A DNA stretch of 64,000 nucleotides from positions 28,517,047 through 28,581,046 of the forward strand of contig CM067356.1 in NCBI GenBank assembly GCA_034190875.2. The letters run 5' to 3'. A model generated the notes under the pieces. The model ran no database searches and was not told the DNA's origin. It worked only from the letters and a program-made list of their open reading frames with translations. The DNA comes from Urechis unicinctus (lineage: Eukaryota; Annelida; Polychaeta; Xenopneusta; Urechidae). The translations under genes and the position numbers were made by a program. Positions 34,196-46,313 of the stretch are shown one piece after another; position 1 is the first letter of the stretch, and every line of letters begins with the position of its first letter.

Positions 34196-34710
34196 GGCTG
34201 GTTAACTTAAAAGATCATTGGTGAAAACCCTTGGCAGCCAGGCGATACTGGATACTAGAAACACCAGTCCCACAGGTTCTGTGCTGGAATGTCTAGGATG
34301 CATCACACTGGAGGGCCGCTTGCCTTGATCGAACTTCTTCATGTTGCAAGATTGCTGGCAACTTAGTAACTGATATCCACTGCTGGGAATTCACAAATTT
34401 TATGTCCAGGCATTGATGCAAACCGTGCATGTACTCGGCGATGACATAACCCTGTCATCTTCTCTTTCTTCTGTGTTCCGTGAGTACGAGTTTGAATAGC
34501 GAGTAGATCCGTGAGCACGTCTTGAACGACTGACGGCGCTCGACGTGGAGAGGCGTTTAATACTTTTCACCCCATAACATGCCCAGGATTTTGTTAGAAT
34601 TCGTAACAAACTAATTTTTAAAAACATTTCAAATAAGATTATTTCCATTCTCAAAAAAAGCACTAGCAGTGTCAGCAGTTATAACTATTATATTGCCAAT
34701 GAGTAGAAAG
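34196..34710 (+). other. No gene supported
   Basis: The only long frame (minus, 34400-34663) has no recognisable domain. It continues the transposon-derived neighbourhood of the FLYWCH fragment, but nothing else is identifiable. Confidence 0.4.
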
Positions 34711-34724
34711 ATTAGCTGTTGTGG

Positions 34725-34850
34725 TAAAATGTTGTCTTGCCATTGGAGCTTGCTTTAATGTTGACTGTACAATGGCGCGTATTTACATCACATATTTGAC
34801 CCCAAGACTTGCTCTGCTGGGTATTTAATGTTTTGTTTTTTCCTTGCCAT
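34725..34850 (-). repeat. Diverged repeat pair, unit 1
   Basis: The minus-strand reading VNTRHCTVNIKASSNGK here is echoed at 35985-36105 as VNTGHCTVNQKAGFNSPAK, with similar flanking LNT...K sequence. At DNA level the two units agree at roughly two thirds of positions by eye. The TA microsatellite at 35440 lies between them. Whether the peptide similarity reflects a former gene or simply repeat copies cannot be decided. Confidence 0.5.
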
Positions 34851-35444
34851 AGTATCTGTAATACCTCTGTATGTGATGCGGCTTTGAAAGCCCTCGCATT
34901 GGTATGGCTAAAGACTAGATTTTTCAATAGCTGAACCAGCCCTACCACGAAAGAGGCTAGAGCAAGTACGACAGAGCGCCACGCGTAACTTGACTTTTTC
35001 AGAGGACGTGCTGTACACACAGCGTTCTCGGTGGAGCTGTTTCCACAAATGTTATATCTAATGCTGCATGGTGGTAAAAAAAACGGATATGTCAATTAGT
35101 ATAGAGGGCCTTACCCTGACGTAAGTTAGTGGTCAAGCATCAAATGCATACGTCTCTGATGGCCATCATCGCTAATTATAAATAAACATTTGACGTTGTT
35201 TTTAGGGATATGTGACATAGGCCCGTAAATATAGAGACGATATGACCCCCTAGTAGCGCCTTCTCTTATAGCGCCTGATTGACAGATGTGCTGCTACTGA
35301 AAATCTGAAAAAAATATTTTGGTATCATTTTGTTCTACAATACAAAACATGATTGATTGTCCCGGCAATATCAACGCCCTCATATGGCCGATCACGAAAT
35401 TATACAGGGCAGATACGGTACCCCATGTAGGCCTTAGTGCTAGT

Positions 35445-35755
<311 letters not shown>

Positions 35756-35984
35756 TGCAAATAATTTGTTTTGTCAATTTTTGAATGACTGAAATAGCGT
35801 ACTAACAAATAGAATAGCCAGAAGGAAGCAAACAATGCAAATATGGTATTAAAACATTGTTGTTTATATATACGCTTGTCTTAAAATAATAGATCGGTAG
35901 GTGTTGGCATTGAATATTTTCAGAAGCACAGTTGTGTTGCTTTCTTTTGTCAATAAGCATAACAATATTGAATGATTACATTTA

Positions 35985-36105
35985 CTGTTGTGCGATAATT
36001 TTGCCGGGCTATTGAAGCCGGCTTTTTGATTGACGGTACAATGACCCGTATTCACATTCGCTGCTTTGGATGTAATAGATTCTTTGTTCGTATTCAACGT
36101 ATGCT
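35985..36105 (-). repeat. Diverged repeat pair, unit 2
   Basis: Partner of 34725-34850, in the same orientation. Confidence 0.5.
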
Positions 36106-36203
36106 GCACTTTGCGCCTTTGCGATTTCGCATAAATTGGTATGTTATGCTGTAGTAGTTTACTGTATTAGTACTCACAGATCTCCAATGCCATACATAGT
36201 GCA

Positions 36204-36375
36204 GGTGAGTTGTCGAATGACGAAATGACGTTGCCGTTTCCAACTACAAACCACGAAACTAGTGATGATGCAGTTTTGAGTTTGAGGTTATCACAACCTC
36301 AACAAGGTGAGGTAAGATCACTGATTGCAGAATTATCTGATATCTTAACTGATTTTCCAGGACAGACTACCAGGT
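36204..36375 (+). pseudogene. Ty3/gypsy-type retrotransposon pol fragment (protease-RT linker)
   Basis: The frame from about 36204 reads GELSNDEMTLPFPTTNHET, then LRLSQPQQGEVRSLIAELSD and ILTDFPGQTT. The LSxxQQxxxRxLIxExxDIxxDxPGxT pattern is the segment just before the reverse transcriptase in gypsy-type pol polyproteins. Immediately after PGQTT the expected continuation (an acidic, Pro-ended stretch leading to RT) is lost and replaced by gtggtggt-rich sequence to 36482. No RT, integrase or LTR was found. It is a short orphan fragment. Confidence 0.6.
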
Positions 36376-36699
36376 GGTGGTGCGAAAGGCTGATGGGACA
36401 TGCAGGTGGTGGTGAGATTGTCAAGGTTAAGGACAACCATGCAGCTGTTTTTTTGATCCGTTGTATTAGTGAATGTCGTTGACGGAACTCGCATACAATC
36501 AACTTTGGACATGTAAGTAATTATGTGACTTGATGTATGAGTAACCATATGATAATATTGTGCAATAGATATTGTACATGTTGTAGATGTAGTTTGAATT
36601 ATTGCATTGTTGTTCTTTGATTTAAGAGAAAATCGATGGAGTAAAAATTGTAAAATTGGATTTGGGCTGAGTGAGGTCAAGCTCGTGAGTACTGAATCC

Positions 36700-37017
36700 T
36701 ACTCCGGTTGAGCAGCGGTCGGCGTTTACCGAGGGTAAAACCGGTTTTGGCGGTGTCAATGCTCAATGCTCTACGGCGCCTGTTGGAGTAGGTTTTTATA
36801 TATGTATGTTTGTTTGTAGGTAGTTTTATGTTGCTTTTATATGAATGTTGTGTTTACGTACTATTGGTCCTTATAATTATAAAACCGTCGAATTGGATAA
36901 TTGACTTCTCCGGAAGCCTTTAGCACATCAATTAGATTTGGTGATGTTTGGCGAGTTATCCGCATTCAATGGCTGATTTGGGTGGGCTGTTAAGATGTCC
37001 CAGTGATGAATGTTGGT
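36700..37017 (+). other. Contig 1 end, no gene supported
   Basis: A cctactcc / ggagtagg pair (36698-36705 and 36784-36791) brackets a GC-richer 78-bp stretch that could fold as a stem. No tRNA-like B box was recognised. Sequence then continues to the assembly gap. Confidence 0.35.
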
Positions 37018-37117
37018 NNNNNNNNNNNNNNNNNNNNNNNNNNNNNNNNNNNNNNNNNNNNNNNNNNNNNNNNNNNNNNNNNNNNNNNNNNNNNNNNNNN
37101 NNNNNNNNNNNNNNNNN
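37018..37117. other. Assembly gap of exactly 100 N
   Basis: The exact length of 100 is a scaffolding placeholder, so the true distance is unknown. The sequence on its right begins inside a unit repeated at 46314. Confidence 0.98.
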
Positions 37118-37779
37118 CTTTGAGAGCATAAGAGGGCGCAAGCACGATCTTAACATATAAGAAAAAAAATATCTAACTAGCAATACATCTGCCATTAATC
37201 ATGCATCGGTAGATTTATTTGACAGAAAAGTATGATCCTTTTGCAAATCCTGCTGTATCAGACCGTTACTATAATTGATAAGACCGTTCTATACATATAA
37301 TAAAAAGTGATTTGTAGCAGATCTATTTACACACAAACGAGCAATCCACTTTGTAAGGCTCGAAAAGTGATACACAGCTTCAGACAATTGATGCAGCGTA
37401 GTTGCAGTTACTTGCTTTTGTTTTAAAATGTGCCGTATAACGGCATAGACGATAACTCTCTGCCATCGGATACTCATGCTAACCCATTATTATCGCAATG
37501 TTAGGTATTGAGTGACAAGCTAATGTTTTAACAATTGGAGGACACTAAACAGTAAATACTCTTAGTTGCATACTTGCAGCGCGTTGCTTTGCTTAAGTAA
37601 CTGGCATTAACACGCGAGGAGGACCTATCTCTCATAACAATATTGCTGGCAGCAATCATTCCGAACATCACACTGAGCTCCACTGTTGACCATCTGCGTC
37701 TTGCATTTGTTTGCCATTATCCTCCCTTTGATTGCTAAACTCAGGTGATAAACACGAGACGTCATTATTATATTGTTGA

Positions 37780-39850
37780 ATTCTGCAATGAATTAGTCAT
37801 TGCAGTATAAAAGCTCGCATATAAATGCTTTATCGTTTACAGCCCTGGTTAATCACCGTATTCTTATATCTACATGACACAATATCGTTCATTACTAACT
37901 AGACTATTTAGCTTCCATATACTTTAGCAAAAAAGAAATCATCACAATATATCGTTATGAATGTTTTGTAGGGAGACAAGAACTTTATCATCGTGAAAAA
38001 GACTAACGGGAAGAAAGAAAGCGGAGCGCAAACTATTTCATATTGTGACATTATCCGCGTTTCAGGTCATGCAATGCCGTGAAGTGATGGTGACGATATT
38101 GGTGATGGTTATGATGACGATCCTAATAAACTTGGTAGGGATGGCAAGGATGATAGTGAAGATTATGATGATGATGTTGTTCATGAGGAAGGGGACGAAG
38201 ATGATGAAGACAAAACTAGTGATATAAATGGTGACGACAGTGATAATTACGGTGATGATAACTATGATGACGATGACAATGATGATAATCATGACGATGA
38301 TAATAATGATGCAAATGTTGTTGATGATTATAAAAATGATGTTAATGACGATGCTACTGTTGATGATGACGATGACGTGATAATGATGAATATGAAGATG
38401 ATGATAACAATAATAATGATAATGGCAATGGCAATGATGATGATGATAATGATGATATGCTTGAGCATTTAATTATGCACACATATTGCTGGCAGAACAT
38501 AACATCCACTTAACACTACATACTCACGTCGTTCGTAGCCTTTACGACCGAAAACGTTTGTTTCACAGCAAAATTGTATATAATTGGTCGGGTAACCCGG
38601 TAGAATATCTTTAGTATGCGTTTATGGCAAACATGGCAGTGACCTGGCACCCCGGTGCCTCCAGGTGGAGATTCAATGACATGCATTGGTCCTCTTTCGG
38701 TCGGTTATAAATTGCAGTTTATGTAACTATGCTGTTTGTTATGTGTGCTCGAGCAACCGCAATCGCTGCTTTTGTTTCAAAGGTGTTTTGAACTCAACCA
38801 GTTTTTGCACCTGAAACTGGAAACACATCGGTCGTGTACAGTTGCGGAGGCGCTTCTGGATCTTATTGTACCCATCGATCCTGGTGGTTTTTAGTGGTAT
38901 TGACATGCTCGTGTGCAGTCCAGTAATAATGTTCGCGGATATTCAACCAATCATATGCTATACTAAGTGCATTACGATATGAACATTTAACATATTTTGT
39001 TATAAATTCACCACCTACTCTGACTAGCTTTGTGGTCCCGGAGCGATATGGATTGGGGCGTCAGAAAGAGAGGACGTATCATTAACTCCCGCTCCCGCTA
39101 GTCACGCATGCTCTGAATTATATTACTGATTTAGCAGATAGTCTTTCATAAATCCGTAAACATCTATAAGAATGGTATGTCAGACGTTCGCATGAATCTT
39201 ATAATTCTATGTGCATACCTAACCTGTGTTTGGCTACTTCGCTGTCGATCTGCAGCACATAACGCATTCCTAAAGCACTAAGGCGCAACTCGTAATTATA
39301 TTAGCGTCATTTAACACTTAGTTTGCTCTATTTGCGTGATAGTTTAATCAAGCTTATTTATTCCCGATACCTGCCTTGTGGCATTAGAATATCATATGAT
39401 GCAGATCACTACTGAAGCACTTGTGTTATATTTCAGGTGATCAGCGTGATTAACTGTATGGTAGGGTCAGGCGTCGTCAACGCACCGACACCGGCTATCA
39501 TATATGCTGAGTCTAGAATGTTATCCTGTATCCTACAATGCATTGAGAGACAATGCTAATCGGTACAATGACAATCAATCAGATCAGATTTTACAGGCTG
39601 GCTGGCTTATTTCAAAAAACTTGGAAATAGCTCATTTCAACACCTGACCTGTTTTACTCACATATTGCCCTTTAGTAACTTCTTGGAATGTCAGCATGAA
39701 GTTTCCCAAGTGTAGGTATCTAAGCGGAAGGCACCTGTTACATAGCTACACCAACTGCGACATTACGATAGAAACGAACAGTGATTAGGCTCATTCGCGT
39801 ATTCGTCCAATCCTAATTTCATAACTTACTCCCACTAGCGAACGCGTGGC
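37780..39850 (+). repeat. Internal diverged paralogue of the Y/Z/W chain (copy 1; also about 47130-49190)
   Basis: Colinear but diverged landmarks link this stretch to 18480-19600 and 43270-44400: gaattagtcattgcagtataaaagctcg; a gat-rich tract; aacataacatc-yact; gagcaaccgcaatcgctg; atctgcag-cacataacgcattcctaa; and an agc-acac-ca-cgacat stretch near 39745 resembling 19493-19510. It is an older duplicate nested in the younger tandem unit. Confidence 0.6.
38066..38460 (+). repeat. Imperfect (GATGAT/GATGAC)n tract
   Basis: Trinucleotide-biased gat/gac/aat repeats, also at 47415-47810 in copy 2. Homologous but shorter gat-rich tracts lie at 43270-43350 and 52620-52700. Frames of Asp or Ile/Val are artefacts. 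Confidence 0.9.
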
Positions 39851-40091
39851 TGTTATTAAACGTGCGATCACTTTCCGCTTATCCCTTGTGGTATTCCAGA
39901 GATTGTGCTGAATATTTGAAAAGGACGATGCCCATTTTATATCTCGTGAAATATGGGATGTCACTCGGTTATGTTTATGTATTGATTGCCTATTCGGCTG
40001 CTGGCGATGCGTCCAACAGTAAAACCCAGAGGACTGCTGTTTTTTACCATTCTCTCAACTGGGAAATATTTGTTGTTCATATTGCGAATCC

Positions 40092-40179
40092 ATGACTGCG
40101 TTTTTTTCATAAGCCACACGACTTAGTGCCATGAGGTACAATGGCACTAAGTCGTGTGGCTTAAGAAGAACGCAGTCAT
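40092..40179. repeat. Perfect hairpin (23-bp arms core) at module X edge, copy 1
   Basis: Arms 40110-40132 (taagccacacgacttagtgc and on) and 40141-40163 are perfect reverse complements around an 8-base loop, gaggtaca. Outer arms atgactgcg (40092-40100) and cgcagtcat (40171-40179) extend the stem with a small asymmetric stretch of T/A. It sits about 20 bp before the point where module X homology begins (40198) and is absent from copies A and B. Confidence 0.95.
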
Positions 40180-40197
40180 AAGCAGACGTGCGTGAAA

Positions 40198-41593
40198 CAA
40201 AGATTGTCTATTGATATTGACAAATTTTATAGATTGCCATTGGTGATGGTTTGCAGATCCATTGAAATGGCTAGGCTGTACTTTATTTCTTTCGCCGCAT
40301 TTATGCAGTACTTACACAGTTACATGCAAGATTATCTGACCAAAGAAAAGGTTCGACGGTGTTTTATGCGGATAACAAGCGCGTAGACGGCGCTTATGCC
40401 ACAACAAACGATAGTTTTGCTGATTGTAATCATCCATACACAGCCATGCTCGGAAACTGTTTATGTAAACAATAAAAGAGGGCTTAGAGTAAATGGAAAT
40501 GGTGATATATAGGAAGTGATGATGCTTACTGTTCTACAAACACTGCATTAATAACAGATAATCAAGCATGCTCCCATGTTTGTGGCACAAATACCCATGC
40601 CGGACATAGATATTGAAAACCGTATTACTAACATGCAATGCGGTGCATAAATATTAATGTGTTTATATATGTTTGTTATTGTACAAAACAGTAATAATCA
40701 TTACGCAGATGGTGATGGTGTCAACCATAGTGGTATGGAGCAATAGAAGAGGATTTAGGTCTCATCCCTCCTATCCTATCTTATTCGGTTCCATCTGAGC
40801 TGGATGGGTATTCATCTGGCTGACGTAATGTCCCTTTGTTTCTGTTCAAGCCTCCATTTACATTCCTACTGCATACAGGTAAAATAAACAGAGATGAGCA
40901 GAGTAAATCAAACGAAAGAATTTCCAACGCCTGAATAATATTATCTGCTCCATGAGTGCAATGGGATTAAACTAACAAATGTATAAAATGCCGAGGATAC
41001 GCAAACATGCAAATGATGGTATATTTCATAGGTTACATACAAAATAAAGTTCCAAACCCTCATTACGGTTGTAATAATTGTCACTTACATAAGAACATCG
41101 ATTTGGTCATCAATCATAATGTGCGCATAATCATTTGCACCAGTTAATATATCTCCTATTCCGAGGCCGTGGGTGTCACAGGCGTTTACGCCTTCAACGT
41201 AAATGATGTTACTGCCTGACCTGGCATCAAACTCAAATGTACATTACAACGTATCGTTCAGCCAAATGAACAATTTTAACACTCAATGGGCGATAATAAT
41301 GTAGATGACGGCCAAAGGTATTCAGGTGATATATTGAACAGTCATTCAAATCCAGCAAACACTGCAGTGCAACAGTAAAGGCTGGGGTCCTCGGGACGTT
41401 CACTTGTCGTTTGGTCACGATGTATAAGGTAATTGTTAGGCCCCATTTAGAACATGAAATTCAGGTGTGATCACCATTCCTTCAATGTGACCTAGATATA
41501 TTATAAGGAATTCAAATGTGTGTTTCTGAGCCCGGTGGTTCCGCAGGGATGAAATACAGGTATACTAAATGTTCCATGGATTGGATAATCTGA
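40198..41593 (+). repeat. Repeat module X, copy C (truncated at both ends)
   Basis: Homologous to about 790-2100 of copy A and about 21700-23180 of copy B. It keeps the about 170-bp segment missing from A (about 40810-40990). It starts beside the hairpin and stops within the LINE remnant at ccatggattggataa. Confidence 0.85.
41225..41593 (+). pseudogene. Decayed LINE RT remnant, copy C
   Basis: This is the same remnant as at 1640, further decayed. The segment coding CRSKGCLTTLYKA in A is shortened here, the SELGFERRLRLLGLTTF stretch is deleted, and the copy ends at MFHGLDN-like sequence (41569-41589), where the LINE family usually reads an I-x-NG-x-DN motif. Confidence 0.6.
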
Positions 41594-42180
41594 ACGTTGC
41601 TTTGACACTGGAGAAGGCAGTACGTCATAGTAGACCAGGGATAACATTGTCCACAAGCAAAGTTGCTTGGACGTCTCATTTATATTGTAGGATTTATGGA
41701 AGCTGTGAGTATGTCTACTATTTTTGGAAAAGTATTGAGAACGGTGTTTTAGCTTGGTTGATATTCAGAAAATATATCAACAGATGATTATTATTTCATT
41801 AGCATATGATGCGGCTTCAGCATCCCAGTAATGAAATATCCTGCATAAATAAGGCGTTGTAATTATTGACATGGTGATAACTGTCAGGGGTCACAGCGGA
41901 TAATGCAAATCGTCCTCTGCCTGTTCTAGGAAATATTTACAATTGGTTTAGTTTGTTCGACCGTGAGCGTGGTAGTTTCGTTTCTAGTTGATGCCTTTAT
42001 CGTTGCTTCTATGAGCTACGAGTAGTACAGAAATAATTGCTTCACTTACACTAATTCAATAATCTGTAGAAAAATGGATGAATATCAAACTACTACTTGT
42101 TTAAAACCACTCTCCTTCGGGCAATAATTATAATAAGCTCCAGCCTGATTTCGGTCTTATACCGCTGGTATCTATATATG

Positions 42181-42321
<141 letters not shown>

Positions 42322-43156
42322 TGTATGGACATCACAAACGAGCGCAAATATCCAATTGGGGTTAACATTGCGAACAACAACAGTAACTGAAGTAAACATC
42401 ACTTGATAGAGTGACAGTAAGCAATGGGGGAAACAATATCGGAAACACTAAACAATTGAATTTGCCATAAAATGTGATGTTGCTTGCGATTACATATATT
42501 CTATGATATTGATTGGATGGGTCGCTTGTGATAACATGCATGGGGGTATATACGCAATCAGTAGCATTGTACTCGTCTTGCTTTATTCATCATGTATATT
42601 AAAGCCAGCATGCAAATTTATTTCTACTAAGTATACACGTAACGCTAACAATATGAAATTTAGGTCATAGTCCACTATGATAATCCACAGATTTCGGTGG
42701 AATGCTCTTACGTTGCTCAATAGCAATATCATTCCCCCCTATGACTGTACTGCAATGTACTATGTTTTTCTTAATTACATGATGTAATTTTTTACACGGC
42801 AGAAATGCTAATTGTAAACACACCATTAGCGAGGAAAATGTATCCAGATCTAGACTTAGCACCTGCAAGGTGCACAGCTAGTGAAAGCTGCGAGTATGTT
42901 TTCAAGTAATTAGGTAGCAATATATAACTATGGTGTCAGTAAAAGACACATGCACACTTGAGCTAGCTTTATAATTATCGGGTCAAGAAAATAAAATTAT
43001 TTGATTGAAGCTCCATTGTTTTATAACTACCAGCAATATATATTCACTTTGAATGTTAAAGTGGCATATTGTAGATATAAGGTACATTCAAACAGACGTA
43101 ATGCTCGAACCACAGCTCATACCCCGTTATTTCATGGTAAGTACTTCGTTTATCAA

Positions 43157-44545
43157 TCATCACGGCAATATATTATAATATAGGCTCAAACGGAAGAGAA
43201 TACTTTTCCTTCTTGAAGAATAACAAATTGTTTGCAACGATATCACCATTAGTATCTCAGGGCATAACATGGGGGGAGATACTAGTGACGATATTGATGA
43301 TGAAGCTGATAATGATAAAGATAAGGGATAATAATGACAGTGATGATTATGGTTTAGGTGGTTGATGGGACGCAATGGTACTGAGGCTATAGATATATCG
43401 CCATGGCAATCCCATACGATAAAAACTCTACTCTCAGCAGCTCTTTAGTCATAACGGTTTTGTAACTTATGAGTAAGAGGCATGCGCCCCTTCACCCCTT
43501 TCTAACTTTATCCGCACTATGGGAACAAGTGCTCTCAGATCGATTTTGTTTACATAAACATCCACCATTGCCTTGTATTTACTGCTTACAAGTGATATGC
43601 TGGAACTGCGCACATTGGTTATGTGCGCACGCTGGTTCGGCTGAACATAACATCTACTCGACTCAACAAAATATGTCGTCTTTAGTATGTCGATGGGTCT
43701 ATGGTCTAATATCATTCGAGAGTTTCCATCGCAGCAGACGTCGTCACTTTTTGGTAAGTGACTCGGTCGATTAGCCTCAATATAATACAGAAGCTGCAAA
43801 CATCTTGCAATGTATGCTGCTAGGCGTTTTCATTGAAGCAACCACAATTGCTGTCTTTGTCCAAAGCGTTCTTTTGGGTTTTGTAGTCGAACTGTGTTAG
43901 TTAGGGCACCTGACCCTGTGATATACCCCGTTAATATATATTATTGTATTTGTTCTGATTTTATGATCCTGTCTCATGTCATCGATGACTTGTATTGGTG
44001 TCAACATGCTCTTGTACATACTATACCACTATACATGGGTACTGCGTCAAACACTCGGATCATGATACATTACACTGTATATATTATTTAATTTATTTTC
44101 ATGAATGCACCACCTCCTCTGACATACTGAGTCGATCATTGTGAATGTTGAAGCATCCGAAAGAGTCGATTTTATCATCAACGCCAGCGCAATGTCTCGC
44201 ATTCTATTGGATGCAATGCTGACTTAGCTGAGAGTAGTGCATAAGTCCAAATACACCTGTAAGCCAGTGCATCATTTGCGCGGTTCCATCCTTTCGTTCC
44301 AATTGACACACCCAACATCATTTGTGTTCAACAACATCGTTGCAGATCTGCAGTGCATAACGCATTCCTAAGCTAAACCAGTGCAGTGCGTAGTTATATG
44401 AGAACAAGTAAACACACGTCAGAGAGGACACCTCATCATCCACGTAATCATGCCCGCTTGGCATGCGCGCGTGTATTCATCTCTACTTTTATTCTAATTG
44501 CGTACTTGAGAGTCGTGTGCTATTAATCTTTAGCATAAGGATCCC
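43157..44545 (+). repeat. Segment Z (direct copy)
   Basis: Present at 43157-44545 and 52503-53893 in direct orientation and at about 56070-57465 inverted. It is missing from the left block, where 18643-18650 joins its two flanks. The overlapping frames on both strands at 43467-43799 are open in all three close copies but broken in the older copy at about 62450-62740. Confidence 0.9.
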
Positions 44546-44554
44546 ATCATGGAG

Positions 44555-46313
44555 TTGTTTGATCGCGTGCAATGTGCCAAATATATGATATAGCAAAAAC
44601 AATAGCAGTGGTTAACGTACATTACAACTTTGTATGTTATGCATAGGGAATGAAAGACGATAATAGTTGTGGGTAAAAGCAACAAATAACACAAGTTAAC
44701 TAAGACATTTGCAAAAATTTCAGGGAGCTTATTTATGTATTCTTTGCCCACATGTTTACGCCTATGTAATCGTACAACAGCTGACATGTATTCGACCATC
44801 ATGGTGAGAAGATTCTGCGGCTTCATTATTGACAATAATAGGATTTAGTGCAAATAAAAAATGTACATCAGCAAGACAAATAGTCATTCATGTAACAGCT
44901 ATTGATTTTTCAGCCTATATCAGCGTTATGTTGATAAAGGTATCCATAAGAGTATCTATCACATACGTGGAAGGAACCATGTGGCAAAATTCAATGACGA
45001 CATGAAATGCCTTACCATAACCTGCATTACAGTGTGAATGAACGTATTCGCGCATCTTCTACTCATGAACATAAATTTGAATAGCACATATATCAACATC
45101 CTAGTCATTTCTCTCGGCAGGAGCCTTTTTCATAGAACAACTTGCCAGGCTTATTTACACCGTGGTCATTATTATCAGATTGACAGACAAGCACTCCCAG
45201 TCAATGTGGGTGGCACCTAGCATAGATGTTATTTGCGTGCATCCCCTCTGATCATGTTATATTGCACCTTGCCGTTGCCAAGGAGCAGGTATCTATCAGC
45301 CATATAATTGATTGACACTGGTGTCAAAGTAGCTCAAGCGTGTAATACGTGGAATGCTTGCATCTTTTGAGTTATAAAAGGAATTTTCGGTAACCAACAT
45401 TTCGTTATGTACACATTGAACAAACAGCTCAACAGGTGGGCCAGTGGCCATTGAACAATCTGTATATGAATGCCGAAAGGGGTTAAATAAAGCACATTGT
45501 ATTAGAAAGCAGGAATCAAGCACATGGCGTTGGAATGTCGATTAGGGTACATTTGTACATGACATTGAAATTTGGTGCAGGTAAATTGATTAGGATGTAA
45601 TACATGTAAGTAAACGCTTGGCAATATTTGTCGGCCTCGATTATGCTTGACGATGACACCCAATTACTGACGCGATTATGATATATGATCATGACGTCAC
45701 GATTCAGGAAGTAGGGATCAATGATGCTTATTATTGTCCAATAACCGCTAGCTAGATAACCAACAGCGAGTCAGCTCAAATGCACTTGGCTTTAAAATCC
45801 ATGGTGAGAGTGGATATACAACAAACTAACATGTAATTTAACGCGTCAATATTAATGTATTGTTTACATTTATTGTATTGTTGTTCACAACAGTAATAAT
45901 GATAACGTAGATGTAATTTGATGTTGATGAAGCAACCCGATATTTCATTCTGTGATCGCCATATCATTCCCAATTTCATCTCAGATTGGCGGGAAGCGCA
46001 AATCGTTGTACAGAACACATGGCTACACAAAATCAAAAGTAAGGGGCCATGATCGGTCGAGCAGAACGGTGATACCCAAAGACAAAACATTCATGCATGA
46101 TAGCGTATCGATGAATAACGCCGGACGTTGAAGGTCACTAAGAGAATGCAAGTTCAAGATATTGGTTTCTCCGTTATTATTTTGGCGGCTGAGACGCGAT
46201 GAAACAAAATGGTCAACAGGGACATTCATATCGATGTCTCCATGCGGCTATTATTAGATGAATCTCGCCATCAGGTGCGTTAGCTTTGCAACCAACTAAG
46301 CATTTATTCGATT
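44555..46313 (+). repeat. Block W between the two tandem copies
   Basis: Directly homologous to 18660-21170 and inversely to 54001-56060. Compared with both, it is missing several hundred bases around 44850-45150. Copy 2 would be expected to be followed by the same block but is cut by the gap at 53901. Confidence 0.85.

Noticed and set aside
36698-36791. tRNA or small structured RNA candidate
   Set aside because: Only an 8-bp end stem is evident; no cloverleaf, A/B box or conserved loop could be drawn.
36948-37195. Frames running through the N gap
   Set aside because: They contain unknown sequence and join two contigs; no meaning can be given. The frames across 53901-54000 are the same case.
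43467-43799. Overlapping 101- and 110-codon frames on opposite strands, repeated at 52813-53145 and 56827-57159
   Set aside because: They recur because the DNA is duplicated. The older copy at about 62450-62740 has deletions that destroy both frames, so there is no sign of selection on the protein.
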